A DNA stretch of 64,000 bases from an uncultured Lewinella sp. (lineage in GTDB: Bacteria; Bacteroidota; Bacteroidia; Chitinophagales; Saprospiraceae), in contig CAJXOS010000007.1 of NCBI GenBank assembly GCA_913057725.1, forward strand, positions 18,344 through 82,343, written 5' to 3'. A model generated the notes under the pieces. That model ran no database searches. It was not told where the DNA came from and was given only the letters and a program-made list of their open reading frames with translations. A program made the position numbers and the translations under genes. The number at the start of each line of letters is the position of its first letter. Position 1 is the first letter of the stretch. Positions 49,145 to 57,795 of the stretch are shown in pieces.

Positions 49145-50440
49145 ATGAAACAGACTGCTTTTTACTTATGTGTTTTTCCACTCCTACTCTTGTGGTCATG
49201 CAATCGCAGTGACGATCAATTAGACTGTCCTGGTCAAAGTGATCGAGCTGTGGATGTCATTGGCGGCCCCCTTTTTCCATCGTACGGAGGTGAAACCACA
49301 CGGGCATTCTTAAGTAATGAGTACGGCGGTCGGGGTGAAATACAAGAAGTAGTAGGGTATCCCATGCACCTTAATTGGTTTGATGGTTGCCAGGATGAGT
49401 ATACGGTAAATATATTAAGTCATTATCCAGCACGTTGGGACGGGCTCGTTTGGCCTTCTCAAATCCCTGAATATGCTGGGATTCACTCGTATTTTGGTGT
49501 AAAAAATGGTGATGGTTTCAACCTTGGTGATGGGCCCCCATCTGGTCTGAGCTTTGATCTTTGGGAGGTTCCAAGTCGCTCTTTGGAAATTACTGGAATT
49601 CCTGCTTGGGATGAATTGATCGTTTTGCCAAACTCCAGAGATTTTGATCTGGACGAGTTGTATCCGACTGGTCAAGGTACGCTGCACGCAGATCTTCAGT
49701 CTACGACGCTTTCTAGTCGGACAGTCTACATCATCTTTAAACTAGCGGGCACACTGGAATATCGAGGCATTCGCTTGAACTATGATGACCCCTCTTGGGA
49801 TTATGACTTCGCTACTGCAGCAATACCCTTCGCACAGCATCAGATTGAAATTGATGAAGGGATAGATCGTATGACGGTATTTCAATTCTCTGATGACGAA
49901 CTAAATGAATACTTTTCCCTTGGTGGATCACGGCAAGGAGAGCGTACACTATCGGTCTTGCTACCTCCAGAAGAGGGACCATTCACGATTGGCTGTTCAA
50001 GCAGCGAGGCTGGTGTTTCCAGAAGGACGAGTAAGATGCTGCCTGAGCTTCCCCTTAGTGTAGACCTTTCAATCCACGGGGCTGATCCGATTCTTGATAT
50101 ATCCTGGACGGAAGATTTTCTCAACCTGGAGATGGAATTGCCTGGCTATTGCAATTTATGGAGTGGGACATGGCATGGTAATGAACCCTATATCGTCTCT
50201 GTTAGACGAATGGAGGGACCGCTGAACAGTGGGCAGAATTCGATAAGAATACCTGATCTTCCTCCACCCTTTAGGCAGCAATTTCCAGCGGTTCAATGGT
50301 TGCCAGATATGCTAGATTATGGTTTCAAAATTACCTTCTGGCATTATCCCGCTATTCAGCTTACTGAAGATTACCGCCACCTTGACCAATTTGCCCCATC
50401 TGAGCTCATTGAGTTTCATAGCTTTGAGTTCGAGTTTTAG
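49145..50440 (+). CDS. Tandem-array lipoprotein B3, unknown function
   Basis: 431 residues. Lipoprotein signal MKQTAFYLCVFPLLLLWSC followed by NRSDD. Conserved blocks are LDCPGQSDRAVDVIGGPL, AFLSNEYGGRGEIQEVVGYP, LNWFDGCQDEYTVNILSHY, IRIPDLPPPFRQQFPAVQWL and FWHYPAIQLTEDYRHL. The centre (residues about 110-330) differs from B1/B2 but matches B4 (SYFGVKNGDGFNL against SYYGVKTGQTINL; ELIVLPNS against ITLLPNT). B3 and B4 thus form one pair and B1 and B2 another. Confidence 0.85.
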   Translation: MKQTAFYLCVFPLLLLWSCNRSDDQLDCPGQSDRAVDVIGGPLFPSYGGETTRAFLSNEYGGRGEIQEVVGYPMHLNWFDGCQDEYTVNILSHYPARWDGLVWPSQIPEYAGIHSYFGVKNGDGFNLGDGPPSGLSFDLWEVPSRSLEITGIPAWDELIVLPNSRDFDLDELYPTGQGTLHADLQSTTLSSRTVYIIFKLAGTLEYRGIRLNYDDPSWDYDFATAAIPFAQHQIEIDEGIDRMTVFQFSDDELNEYFSLGGSRQGERTLSVLLPPEEGPFTIGCSSSEAGVSRRTSKMLPELPLSVDLSIHGADPILDISWTEDFLNLEMELPGYCNLWSGTWHGNEPYIVSVRRMEGPLNSGQNSIRIPDLPPPFRQQFPAVQWLPDMLDYGFKITFWHYPAIQLTEDYRHLDQFAPSELIEFHSFEFEF

Positions 50441-50503
50441 TAGTAGTATTAAGAGATCCTATGGTAGAGGACGATTTGTTAGCTACAAACAAAAACTAAG
50501 CTT

Positions 50504-51793
50504 ATGCGCGCATCCTATCTATTGCTGTTGAGTTTTGTACTGATCGTAGGTTGTCGGCAGGAAGATGATCAGCTAGACTGCCCCGAACAGGCCGACCGTA
50601 CAATAGATGTTTTGGCGGGACCATTGCTGCCTGCCCGAGGACTTGCGGATTGGGCGTACCTGGGTAATAAGTACGGGGGCAGAGGAGATGCCATTGAAAT
50701 TACCGGCTACCCATTTTTCTTGAACTGGTTAGATGGTTGTGAAGAGGACGTTAGTGTAAATATTGTTGGCCATCGGAAGGAACGAATCCGATTTCCCGAT
50801 AACCTGGTGTTGGTGCCAGAGCATGCAGTTCTGCAATCTTACTATGGTGTCAAAACCGGACAAACGATCAATCTCGATCCTGGAATAGGAGGGTGGACAT
50901 TTCCTACCCAAGAGGTTTTGGACTACCGTACTATGGTGATACGAAATGTACCGGAATGGGATCAGATCACATTGCTGCCCAATACATCCGCCGATGCAGA
51001 TATTGATGGATCTATACCGGGGGAGTTGAGCATCGAACTAAGCCCCTGGTACGCTTCACGGGGCTATTTCTACATTGTAATTAAGGAGCTAGGTACGTCT
51101 GATTTTTATGCGATAAAGGTAGATCCCACCGTTGAGCCGTTTACCTATGATTTTGCTACGGACAAAGTGCCAGTGGACGTTCATACCATAGAGCTTGACC
51201 CAAGCCTTACTTGGGTAAGTGTTCATGAAGTGATTGATGGAGGAGAAACAAGACCCCTTCAACTATTCTTCCAAGGACTGCCTGATAAATCTGTGACACT
51301 ATTTGTGCCACAAACAGACAATCCCCATATTGTCGCGATCAGCAGCGAAGAAGGGAATGTGTATCAATTTACTGCCATGCTCCATGAGTCCTTGCCTACC
51401 TACTTGGATCAGACTGATCATGGCGAGATTCCAATAACCGATTTTACCTGCGCGGGCGATTTCATAAATCTGGAACTAACTAAGCCCGGCTACTTCGAAC
51501 TTCGTGGAGGGGACAATAGCCCGCTCCAGTATGATCCAGCGTTTCGAGGGATTAGGCAGTTAGAAGGTCCTTTATCTGCCGGCAAACATCGGCTGCGACT
51601 CCAGGATTTGCCCCCGGCCTTTAAAGCGGCCTATCCAGGATTGGAGCTCTCTAAGGATATCTTTGAAGACAGCTACTTGTTGAATTTTTGGCATTATCCA
51701 GCCATACCAAGGGCGGAAGATTACTGGCGCTTCAGTGAGTTTCCTAATTTGGATCGGCATCTCTACACTATTTACCAGATTCAAGTGAATTAG
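50504..51793 (+). CDS. Tandem-array lipoprotein B4, unknown function
   Basis: 429 residues. Lipoprotein signal MRASYLLLLSFVLIVGC followed by RQEDD. Conserved blocks are LDCPEQADRTIDVLAGPLLP, YLGNKYGGRGDAIEITGYP, FFLNWLDGCEEDVSVNIVGH, VHEVIDGGETRPL, LRLQDLPPAFKAAYPGLELS and FWHYPAIPRAEDYWRF. It is the last member; the amidase gene begins 49 bases later in the same direction, so the two may share a transcript. No terminator was found between array members. Confidence 0.85.
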   Translation: MRASYLLLLSFVLIVGCRQEDDQLDCPEQADRTIDVLAGPLLPARGLADWAYLGNKYGGRGDAIEITGYPFFLNWLDGCEEDVSVNIVGHRKERIRFPDNLVLVPEHAVLQSYYGVKTGQTINLDPGIGGWTFPTQEVLDYRTMVIRNVPEWDQITLLPNTSADADIDGSIPGELSIELSPWYASRGYFYIVIKELGTSDFYAIKVDPTVEPFTYDFATDKVPVDVHTIELDPSLTWVSVHEVIDGGETRPLQLFFQGLPDKSVTLFVPQTDNPHIVAISSEEGNVYQFTAMLHESLPTYLDQTDHGEIPITDFTCAGDFINLELTKPGYFELRGGDNSPLQYDPAFRGIRQLEGPLSAGKHRLRLQDLPPAFKAAYPGLELSKDIFEDSYLLNFWHYPAIPRAEDYWRFSEFPNLDRHLYTIYQIQVN

Positions 51794-51842
51794 GCGGAGC
51801 AAGTCTTTCTGCCTACCTTAATGGGCAAACAAGCCCTTCATA

Positions 51843-53327
51843 ATGACCTTTTCCGAATACCGCCAGTACGATGCACTGGGATTAGCTCAATTGGTTCAGT
51901 CTGGCGAGCTCACCGCAGTTGAATTATTAGAAGTTGCCATTGCTAGAGCAGAAGTTATCAATCCAACCATCAACGCCATCATTCATCCCTTGTATGAACG
52001 GGCGCGTGAGAAGGCTGAGGTCTCAGCGGAAACTGCCAAATCACCTTTCGCGGGTGTACCCTTTCTTATCAAGGACTTGGGACTGGCACTGCAGGGTACG
52101 CCGCTTCGGATCGGCTCCCGGTCAACGGCTGGGGATATCTCTGCTGAAAGTAGTTATTTGGTGAGCGCCTTCGAGAAAGCAGGCTTGTTGATTTTTGGGA
52201 AAACCAATACGCCAGAATTTGGTCTGACTCCTTTCACGGAACCGGAGCTGTTCGGACCTACTACCAATCCCTGGAAACCTGGCTACACTGCTGGAGGGAG
52301 CTCAGGCGGGAGTGCAGCAGCCATAGCGGCAGGCATCGTCCCACTTGCTACCGCAAGCGACGGAGGTGGATCTATTCGTATGCCGGCTTCTTGTTGTGGC
52401 TTGTTTGGTTTGAAGCCATCTCGAGGAAGGTTAAGCTTGGGACCTGGTGGTGGAGAGATGTGGGGAGGAGCAGTAGTAGAAGGTTGTAACAGCCGCTCTG
52501 TACGTGATTCTGCAGCCTTTTTGGATCAGTTCTCTATACAGGGACCTGGTGAATTGTACGTGGCTCCAGCACCGGAGCGTACCTATCTAGAAGAGCTCAA
52601 TCAAGCTACTGGTAAGTTGCGAATTGCTTATAGTTACGAACACCCCTTAGGGCTACCGGTTGATCAAGACTGCATTGATGCGATCGAGAGTACGGTGTCG
52701 CTTTTGGCGGAACTGGGGCATGAGGTAGAAGCTGTACCACTGCCGTACGAACGCGAAGACTTGACAGAAACCTTTCTGCACCTAATTATGGGGGAAGTAA
52801 ATGCAGAGCTCCGCCGAATTGGACAAGCTCGCGGGCGGGCTGTGAGTCGAGCTGAAGTGGAAGAGAATACCTTCGCCTTAAGCTTGCTCGGAGATACCAT
52901 TACTGCCGGTGCCTATGCCTACTATCGCAGTAGATGGAATGATCTGGCTCGCCGACAAGGGCGTTTTCACCAAACGTATGATTGTCTGCTAACACCTACA
53001 GTGGCGTTGGCTCCGTTTAAAGTGGGAGGGCTAGCCAGCACACCTGCTGAGCATTTCCTCATTAAGATCCTGAATCGACTCCGTTTGGGTAGCCTACTGA
53101 AGGCTAATATCGGTGAACTGGCGAAGAAGGTGTTTAACTACATGCCTTACACGCCTATCGCTAATATGACAGGACAACCAGCGATGTCGGTACCCCTGCA
53201 CTGGAATGAGCAAGGACTACCAGTAGGCGTTATGTTCACCAGCGCCATCTATCGGGAGGATATTCTTTTCCGGCTAGCAAAACAGTTGGAAGAGGCTCGG
53301 CCTTGGATGAACAAAGTACCAGGGTAG
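51843..53327 (+). CDS. Amidase (amidase-signature family)
   Basis: 494 residues, cytoplasmic, the usual length. The Ser-cisSer-Lys triad is complete: Lys77 in PFLIKDLG, Ser154 in the loop AGGSSGGSAAA and nucleophile Ser177 in SDGGGSIRMPAS. Such enzymes hydrolyse amide bonds of small substrates. The segment LGPGGGEMWGGAVVEG resembles the 6-aminohexanoate-cyclic-dimer hydrolase-like branch more than GatA, and there is no neighbouring gatB or gatC, so a tRNA amidotransferase role is unlikely. The substrate is unknown. It faces the rhomboid gene with only 30 bases between the stops. Confidence 0.93.
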   Translation: MTFSEYRQYDALGLAQLVQSGELTAVELLEVAIARAEVINPTINAIIHPLYERAREKAEVSAETAKSPFAGVPFLIKDLGLALQGTPLRIGSRSTAGDISAESSYLVSAFEKAGLLIFGKTNTPEFGLTPFTEPELFGPTTNPWKPGYTAGGSSGGSAAAIAAGIVPLATASDGGGSIRMPASCCGLFGLKPSRGRLSLGPGGGEMWGGAVVEGCNSRSVRDSAAFLDQFSIQGPGELYVAPAPERTYLEELNQATGKLRIAYSYEHPLGLPVDQDCIDAIESTVSLLAELGHEVEAVPLPYEREDLTETFLHLIMGEVNAELRRIGQARGRAVSRAEVEENTFALSLLGDTITAGAYAYYRSRWNDLARRQGRFHQTYDCLLTPTVALAPFKVGGLASTPAEHFLIKILNRLRLGSLLKANIGELAKKVFNYMPYTPIANMTGQPAMSVPLHWNEQGLPVGVMFTSAIYREDILFRLAKQLEEARPWMNKVPG

Positions 53328-53357
53328 GGGGGGATTATTAATCTCAATAGATCGAGT

Positions 53358-54173
53358 TTACTTGTTTCCCATTCGATCCAGGTAGTCTTTTTCTTCCGGC
53401 GTCAGAGAATCGACGCCCTTTCGGTTAATCTTGTCCAGGATCTCATCAACTGAGAGTTGCTTTCTCCTTCGTGGCCTTCGACCAAGATTTTTGACCCCTT
53501 CCCCCCAGTAGTTGTCTACCATCAGCACTGCGGGGTTACGGATAATGAGTAGCAAGAAAGCTGCGGTGGGCAAGAGTATCAGAAGTATCAACCACCAACT
53601 GGTCTGAAGCACAGAAGGTTTCAACAGAATAGTAAGTAGCACTCCGACGATAGCACCACCCAGGTGGGCATCGTGGCCAATGTTATCACTTTGAGACTTA
53701 ATTCCCAGCACAGATATCAGAACGAACAAGATTCCAAAAAGCCAGCTGGGCATCTCAATCGGCAAAAGGATTAAGGATATTTTGATGTCTGGGAAAAGAA
53801 TGATGGCGGCGAATATGACCCCACTAATAGCCCCAGAAGCACCGACCGCTCTATAGTCTCCATGCTGGCGATGTATGTATAAGGCCAGAAGGTTTCCTCC
53901 TAAAAGGGAGCCCACGTAAATGAGTAAGTATTTGGGAATGCCCAGAATCAGCTCTAGTGACCAACTAAAGGCCAAGAGTGCCACCATGTTGAAGCCAAAA
54001 TGAATCCAGCCAACGTGCAGGAAACCCGAAGAAAACAGCCGACTCCATTGTCGGTTAATGAGGATCTCGTCCACATTAAAGACATGGCGTTCGAAATACT
54101 GTCGATCAATGAAGCCTTTGTAGGTAGTCAGGCCAATTAGTATTAGCAGTAACGTGCCAATTACACTGGACAT
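53358..54173 (-). CDS. Rhomboid-family intramembrane serine protease
   Basis: 271 residues with about six hydrophobic helices between 1 and 215. The catalytic dyad is present: Ser113 in the GASGAISG motif and His170 in GHDAHLGGAIVG. The conserved loop motif WxR appears as RQWSRLFSSGFLHVGWIHFGFN. The last about 45 residues are soluble (VDEILDKINRKGVDSLTPEE), a C-terminal helical tail seen in many Bacteroidota rhomboids. Rhomboids cut membrane proteins within or near a helix; the substrate is unknown. Confidence 0.94.
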   Translation of the reverse strand: MSSVIGTLLLILIGLTTYKGFIDRQYFERHVFNVDEILINRQWSRLFSSGFLHVGWIHFGFNMVALLAFSWSLELILGIPKYLLIYVGSLLGGNLLALYIHRQHGDYRAVGASGAISGVIFAAIILFPDIKISLILLPIEMPSWLFGILFVLISVLGIKSQSDNIGHDAHLGGAIVGVLLTILLKPSVLQTSWWLILLILLPTAAFLLLIIRNPAVLMVDNYWGEGVKNLGRRPRRRKQLSVDEILDKINRKGVDSLTPEEKDYLDRMGNK

Positions 54174-54217
54174 AGGGGTTCAGGGCTTTGTTGAACTCCT
54201 AATTTAGGGTAAATGCG

Positions 54218-56968
54218 TTACTGAACCAGGATTTGACCTACATAAGTCTGCTCACCACTCAGAATCCGGTAGCTGTAAACTCCTTTGGGCCACTGGCCAA
54301 TGAGGAGTTGTTGGGTCCAGGCTTCGCCAGGTGTCGCCTCAAAAGAAATTCGACGCAGCTGCTGGCCAGCGACGTTGAATAGCTCCAACTCAATGATTGA
54401 ACTACTGGCCTCTTCCACAAAGAAATTCAACTCATTGTCCGTTGGGTTCGGGAAGACCTTCCACGCCTTGGGTGGTGGAAAGCTCATGGGCAACAAATTG
54501 GAATAGGTAAATGCACCATCGGCAGTCGTCACCTTAACTCGGTAGATGTTGGCGCCGCGCAGTGGTTCTTGATCCACGTACTGGTAGTTTTGGATCGTAT
54601 TATTGTTACCGGTGGTATTTATCTCTGCTAGTGGACGGAAGCTGAAGTAATCGCTACCGCGCTGCAATTCCATCTTTACAATATCATTTTCGAAAGCAGT
54701 ACCCCAGTTCAGTGAGATCGCTTGATCGGATCCCTGCCCCTCCAGTTCTACCCAATCCAAGAATGGGTCACCACAGTAGGGATAGATGCGTTGCGATACC
54801 ATGGTAGATAAGCCCTCCGGATCAGTTACGGTCAATTCTATGCGGTAGTAGTAGATCTCTTGTTCACAACCCAGCGGACTGATGAGAAAGTAGCTCTCCG
54901 GTTCAAAAATTACCGGATCTGGGTGGAAGTGGTCGTTATGGTGCAAGAAAGTCCGCCACTGATACATCAACTCGTCATTGCTGTGTTCTGCATCCGTGAC
55001 GTTAGCTGCTAGGCGCAGCAAAGAGGTAAAGCCAAGCGGGTATTGATCTCCATCCTTGAAGGAAGAAATCTCCACTTGCGGTGGTGTATTATTAAGGGAT
55101 ACAACGCGCTCACTAGAATTTACAGCACCTTCTGCATCGGTAACTGTCAGGCGCACCAGATAACTTGACGGGCCATTACCCGTACTGGTAAAGGTATGGG
55201 TGGGAGCTAACTCCGTGCTGGTATTGCCATCACCAAAGTTCCAGGCGTAAGTCAGAGCTGTTTGATTCGGGTCATATGATCCGGCTGCCGTAAACTGTAC
55301 TTCAAGTGGGCCTGGACCATAGAAACGGTCGGCTTGAATGACGGCGATAGGGGCCGGGTTGCCACCATAGCTGATCTTACGGAGTTCGCCTGCAAGGTTG
55401 GTATAGTACAAGGCGCCGTTATCGGTGTTTTCTGCTAAGTGGATCAAGTCCTTAGTATACTCATGGAAGAGGTCCACCTTACTGAGGACGTTGTTTTCGT
55501 CAATTTCCATCGTTCTGATCCAGCCGCTAAAATCAAAATGGATGTATTTGCCGTGGTACTCTTCTGGGAATTGATCTCCTTGATAGAATACACCGGCCAG
55601 ACTCGAATAACCATCAAAGTTCTCTCCGGCAACAGGTACGGCAGGGTCATCGAGGAAAATATTGATGAGGTCGCCATTGTCATTCCAGCCCGGCACCGCA
55701 GCTCGGGTTGGCATATTCCATCGCGAATTGCTCCAGGTGATCAACGGTTGTTCTGCATAAGAAGGGTAGGCCGAATCTGGTATCGGTTGACTGAGGTCGC
55801 AGGGGTTGCCAGGAATAAACGGGCCTCCTTCCTTTGGGCGAGCGATAAGATCGCGGAAGTCAAAGAAAGGTTTGTCACAAGTATTGACGGGGTTGGGCGC
55901 CATTGGGTTGATCGGAACATCCTGTATCCAGAATTTCCAGGCCAGTTCATTGCCTTCAAGGATCGGCCATCCAAAGTTTTGCCCTGCCGAATGCAGGATG
56001 TTGAGCTCTTCCCAGGATCCGTTACCTACATCACCCACCATGAATACACCAGGATCGCCATCCTCAGCGTAGTGACTTCCGGTGTTGGGGCGCAGCACCA
56101 TTCGGTAGGGGTTGCGAAGCCCGCGAGCCCATACCCTAGATTGAGCAGCACGTGGTGTGGCTGGGTCATAAAAAGGATTGCTGGCTAATCCATCGCCCGT
56201 CTCAGGGTCAATACGGAGCACTTTCCCGTTCAATGAACCCAGGTATTGTGATTTGTAAGCACCTACATCCTGGTCCGGCGTGATAATCCCCCAATCAATA
56301 GCTTGTGGTACGAATTCGTCACCGGGTTCATTGCCAATGCCGATTTGTAGACCACCGGTAGTTTCACCTGATGTTAGTAGTAAAGTGCCGTCTGTTCCTT
56401 GAACAATGCATCCGGCCCCATGGAACTCATAAAGGATAGGTACGCCACTGTCGATCGTTTCCCCCAGTAGTACTTTCCGGGAATCCGGTACTACTGTTTT
56501 GAAGCCTGTACTGGCGTCTGCCTGATAACGGGTTACCCGAGCAAAGGTGGGTTTAAAGGTTACTGTGCTGTCTGGAGAGTATTCAGGAGTGCCGTAGTTC
56601 CAATGATGGTGAAGGTCCACCACGTAGTACAAATAGAAGTAACCATTCGTTAGGAATTCATTGTCGAGGCAGAAGCCATTTAGGCCATGATCTTTCCAAC
56701 TACTTACTTCCTCGCTCAGATCGAGTAGTGGTTGTTCCAATAGCTGATCGGCAGTATCCAAAACATACACTTGACCGGCTTTTTCCCATACGTACCCCTG
56801 GCCATTATTATCAAAGATGACACCCAGTGGTAGCTCGAATCCATCCGCTACTCTGGTATCGTAGAAGTCGGTTGGGAGTTGGGCAAGTAAAGAGGCCTGA
56901 CTTACTATCAAACAACAGCAAAGCAAGGAAAAACGAAGAAGGAGAAGCTTAATATGCACTCTATCCAT
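54218..56968 (-). CDS. Secreted PQQ-type sugar dehydrogenase-like protein with PKD and T9SS sorting domains
   Basis: The start at 56968 opens with the signal peptide (ends SQASLLAQ); an ATG at 57016 is 16 codons upstream. The glucose/sorbosone dehydrogenase-like propeller spans about residues 30-540, with FELPLGVIFDNNGQGYVWEK, WKDHGLNGFCLD, RVWARGLRNPYRMVLRP and FMVGDVGNGSWEELNI. A PKD domain follows (about 545-635: LTYAWNFGDGNTSTELAP). Next is a cadherin/PKD-like region, then a C-terminal type A sorting domain (KVFPNPTDNELNFFV ... WPKGVYSYRILSG). The enzyme class oxidises aldoses or similar polyols with PQQ and Ca2+. Export by the type IX system to the surface is predicted. The substrate is unknown. 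Confidence 0.9.
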   Translation of the reverse strand: MDRVHIKLLLLRFSLLCCCLIVSQASLLAQLPTDFYDTRVADGFELPLGVIFDNNGQGYVWEKAGQVYVLDTADQLLEQPLLDLSEEVSSWKDHGLNGFCLDNEFLTNGYFYLYYVVDLHHHWNYGTPEYSPDSTVTFKPTFARVTRYQADASTGFKTVVPDSRKVLLGETIDSGVPILYEFHGAGCIVQGTDGTLLLTSGETTGGLQIGIGNEPGDEFVPQAIDWGIITPDQDVGAYKSQYLGSLNGKVLRIDPETGDGLASNPFYDPATPRAAQSRVWARGLRNPYRMVLRPNTGSHYAEDGDPGVFMVGDVGNGSWEELNILHSAGQNFGWPILEGNELAWKFWIQDVPINPMAPNPVNTCDKPFFDFRDLIARPKEGGPFIPGNPCDLSQPIPDSAYPSYAEQPLITWSNSRWNMPTRAAVPGWNDNGDLINIFLDDPAVPVAGENFDGYSSLAGVFYQGDQFPEEYHGKYIHFDFSGWIRTMEIDENNVLSKVDLFHEYTKDLIHLAENTDNGALYYTNLAGELRKISYGGNPAPIAVIQADRFYGPGPLEVQFTAAGSYDPNQTALTYAWNFGDGNTSTELAPTHTFTSTGNGPSSYLVRLTVTDAEGAVNSSERVVSLNNTPPQVEISSFKDGDQYPLGFTSLLRLAANVTDAEHSNDELMYQWRTFLHHNDHFHPDPVIFEPESYFLISPLGCEQEIYYYRIELTVTDPEGLSTMVSQRIYPYCGDPFLDWVELEGQGSDQAISLNWGTAFENDIVKMELQRGSDYFSFRPLAEINTTGNNNTIQNYQYVDQEPLRGANIYRVKVTTADGAFTYSNLLPMSFPPPKAWKVFPNPTDNELNFFVEEASSSIIELELFNVAGQQLRRISFEATPGEAWTQQLLIGQWPKGVYSYRILSGEQTYVGQILVQ

Positions 56969-57124
56969 GACATTTTGGGGATTGATCTCAAGGAAGCACA
57001 AAAATACAAGAATCACCGTACAGCTACGTCTTGCAACGGTAATATTCCTGCCTTCAACTTGACAGTTCCATCAGCGAGATTTGGAGTAATTCCCTACTCC
57101 ACCAATATGTCCTTGTTGTTTTGC

Positions 57125-57553
57125 CTAGCGCCCGAAGTGAGCAGCAGCACTTGCAGTGGATCCGCGTTCTTTCCCATCCTCAATGGCAGTAGGGGAGTAG
57201 TGTACGTGGATATTAATGTATAAGGCACGTGCCAAGCGGAAGATGTACACAAAGAATATGCCTAGAACCAGGATGAGCAGACCGAAACTTGCTGCCGTGC
57301 TCCAATCCAGTACCCAGTGGAAAAATAGGACAAATCCAATGGAGAAGAAGGCGGTGAAAATATAAGACAAGAACATGGCACCGTAGTAGTAGCCCGGTTC
57401 TGGGAAGAAATCTTCGTTGCACTTGTCGCAGCGCTCTTTCATGTCAAAGGGCTTGCTGAAACTATAGCTGCTGGTCTCGAACATATCACTCTCGTGACAG
57501 CGTGGACATTTGATATTGAAGATGCTATACGCCTTGGAGCCTTTACGAAACAT
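57125..57553 (-). CDS. DUF983 family membrane protein
   Basis: 142 residues from the ATG at 57553 (MFRKGSKAYSIFNIKCPRCH); longer starts at 57592 and 57613 exist but the family usually begins this close to its first Cys pair. CPRCHESD and CDKCNEDF form a zinc-ribbon-like four-Cys set, then PEPGYYYGAMFLSY leads into two membrane helices (FTAFFSIGFVLFFHWVL and FGLLILVLGIFFVYIF) and a basic tail. The role of DUF983 proteins is unknown. It is probably an inner-membrane protein with the ribbon in the cytoplasm. Confidence 0.88.
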   Translation of the reverse strand: MFRKGSKAYSIFNIKCPRCHESDMFETSSYSFSKPFDMKERCDKCNEDFFPEPGYYYGAMFLSYIFTAFFSIGFVLFFHWVLDWSTAASFGLLILVLGIFFVYIFRLARALYINIHVHYSPTAIEDGKERGSTASAAAHFGR

Positions 57554-57664
57554 GTTGAGTCTTTTTTGGTAGTTGCAGTTGGGGATATTCATTAAACACT
57601 TAAAGCACCGCAAAGATGCACAAAAAGACTACTGATTTTGGTGATTTGTGTCACAAAAAAAGTA

Positions 57665-57696
57665 TCCCGGATCATTCACTTATTGATGATCCGGGA
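57665..57696 (-). terminator. Intrinsic terminator for the minus-strand T9SS cargo gene
   Basis: TCCCGGATCAT at 57665-57675 pairs with ATGATCCGGGA at 57686-57696 (11 bases, 10-base loop). On the minus strand it is followed by a run of T (the plus strand has seven A at 57655-57661). It lies 100 bases beyond the stop of the gene at 57796. Confidence 0.85.
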
Positions 57697-57795
57697 CCAA
57701 AGGATTACTGAACAAATAAGCGCTTAATTCTTTTGGACAATGCTTAATCTCGACAGTGATCCTATGTAAGGGGGGGAGGGCGCGTTTCTTGTTGT

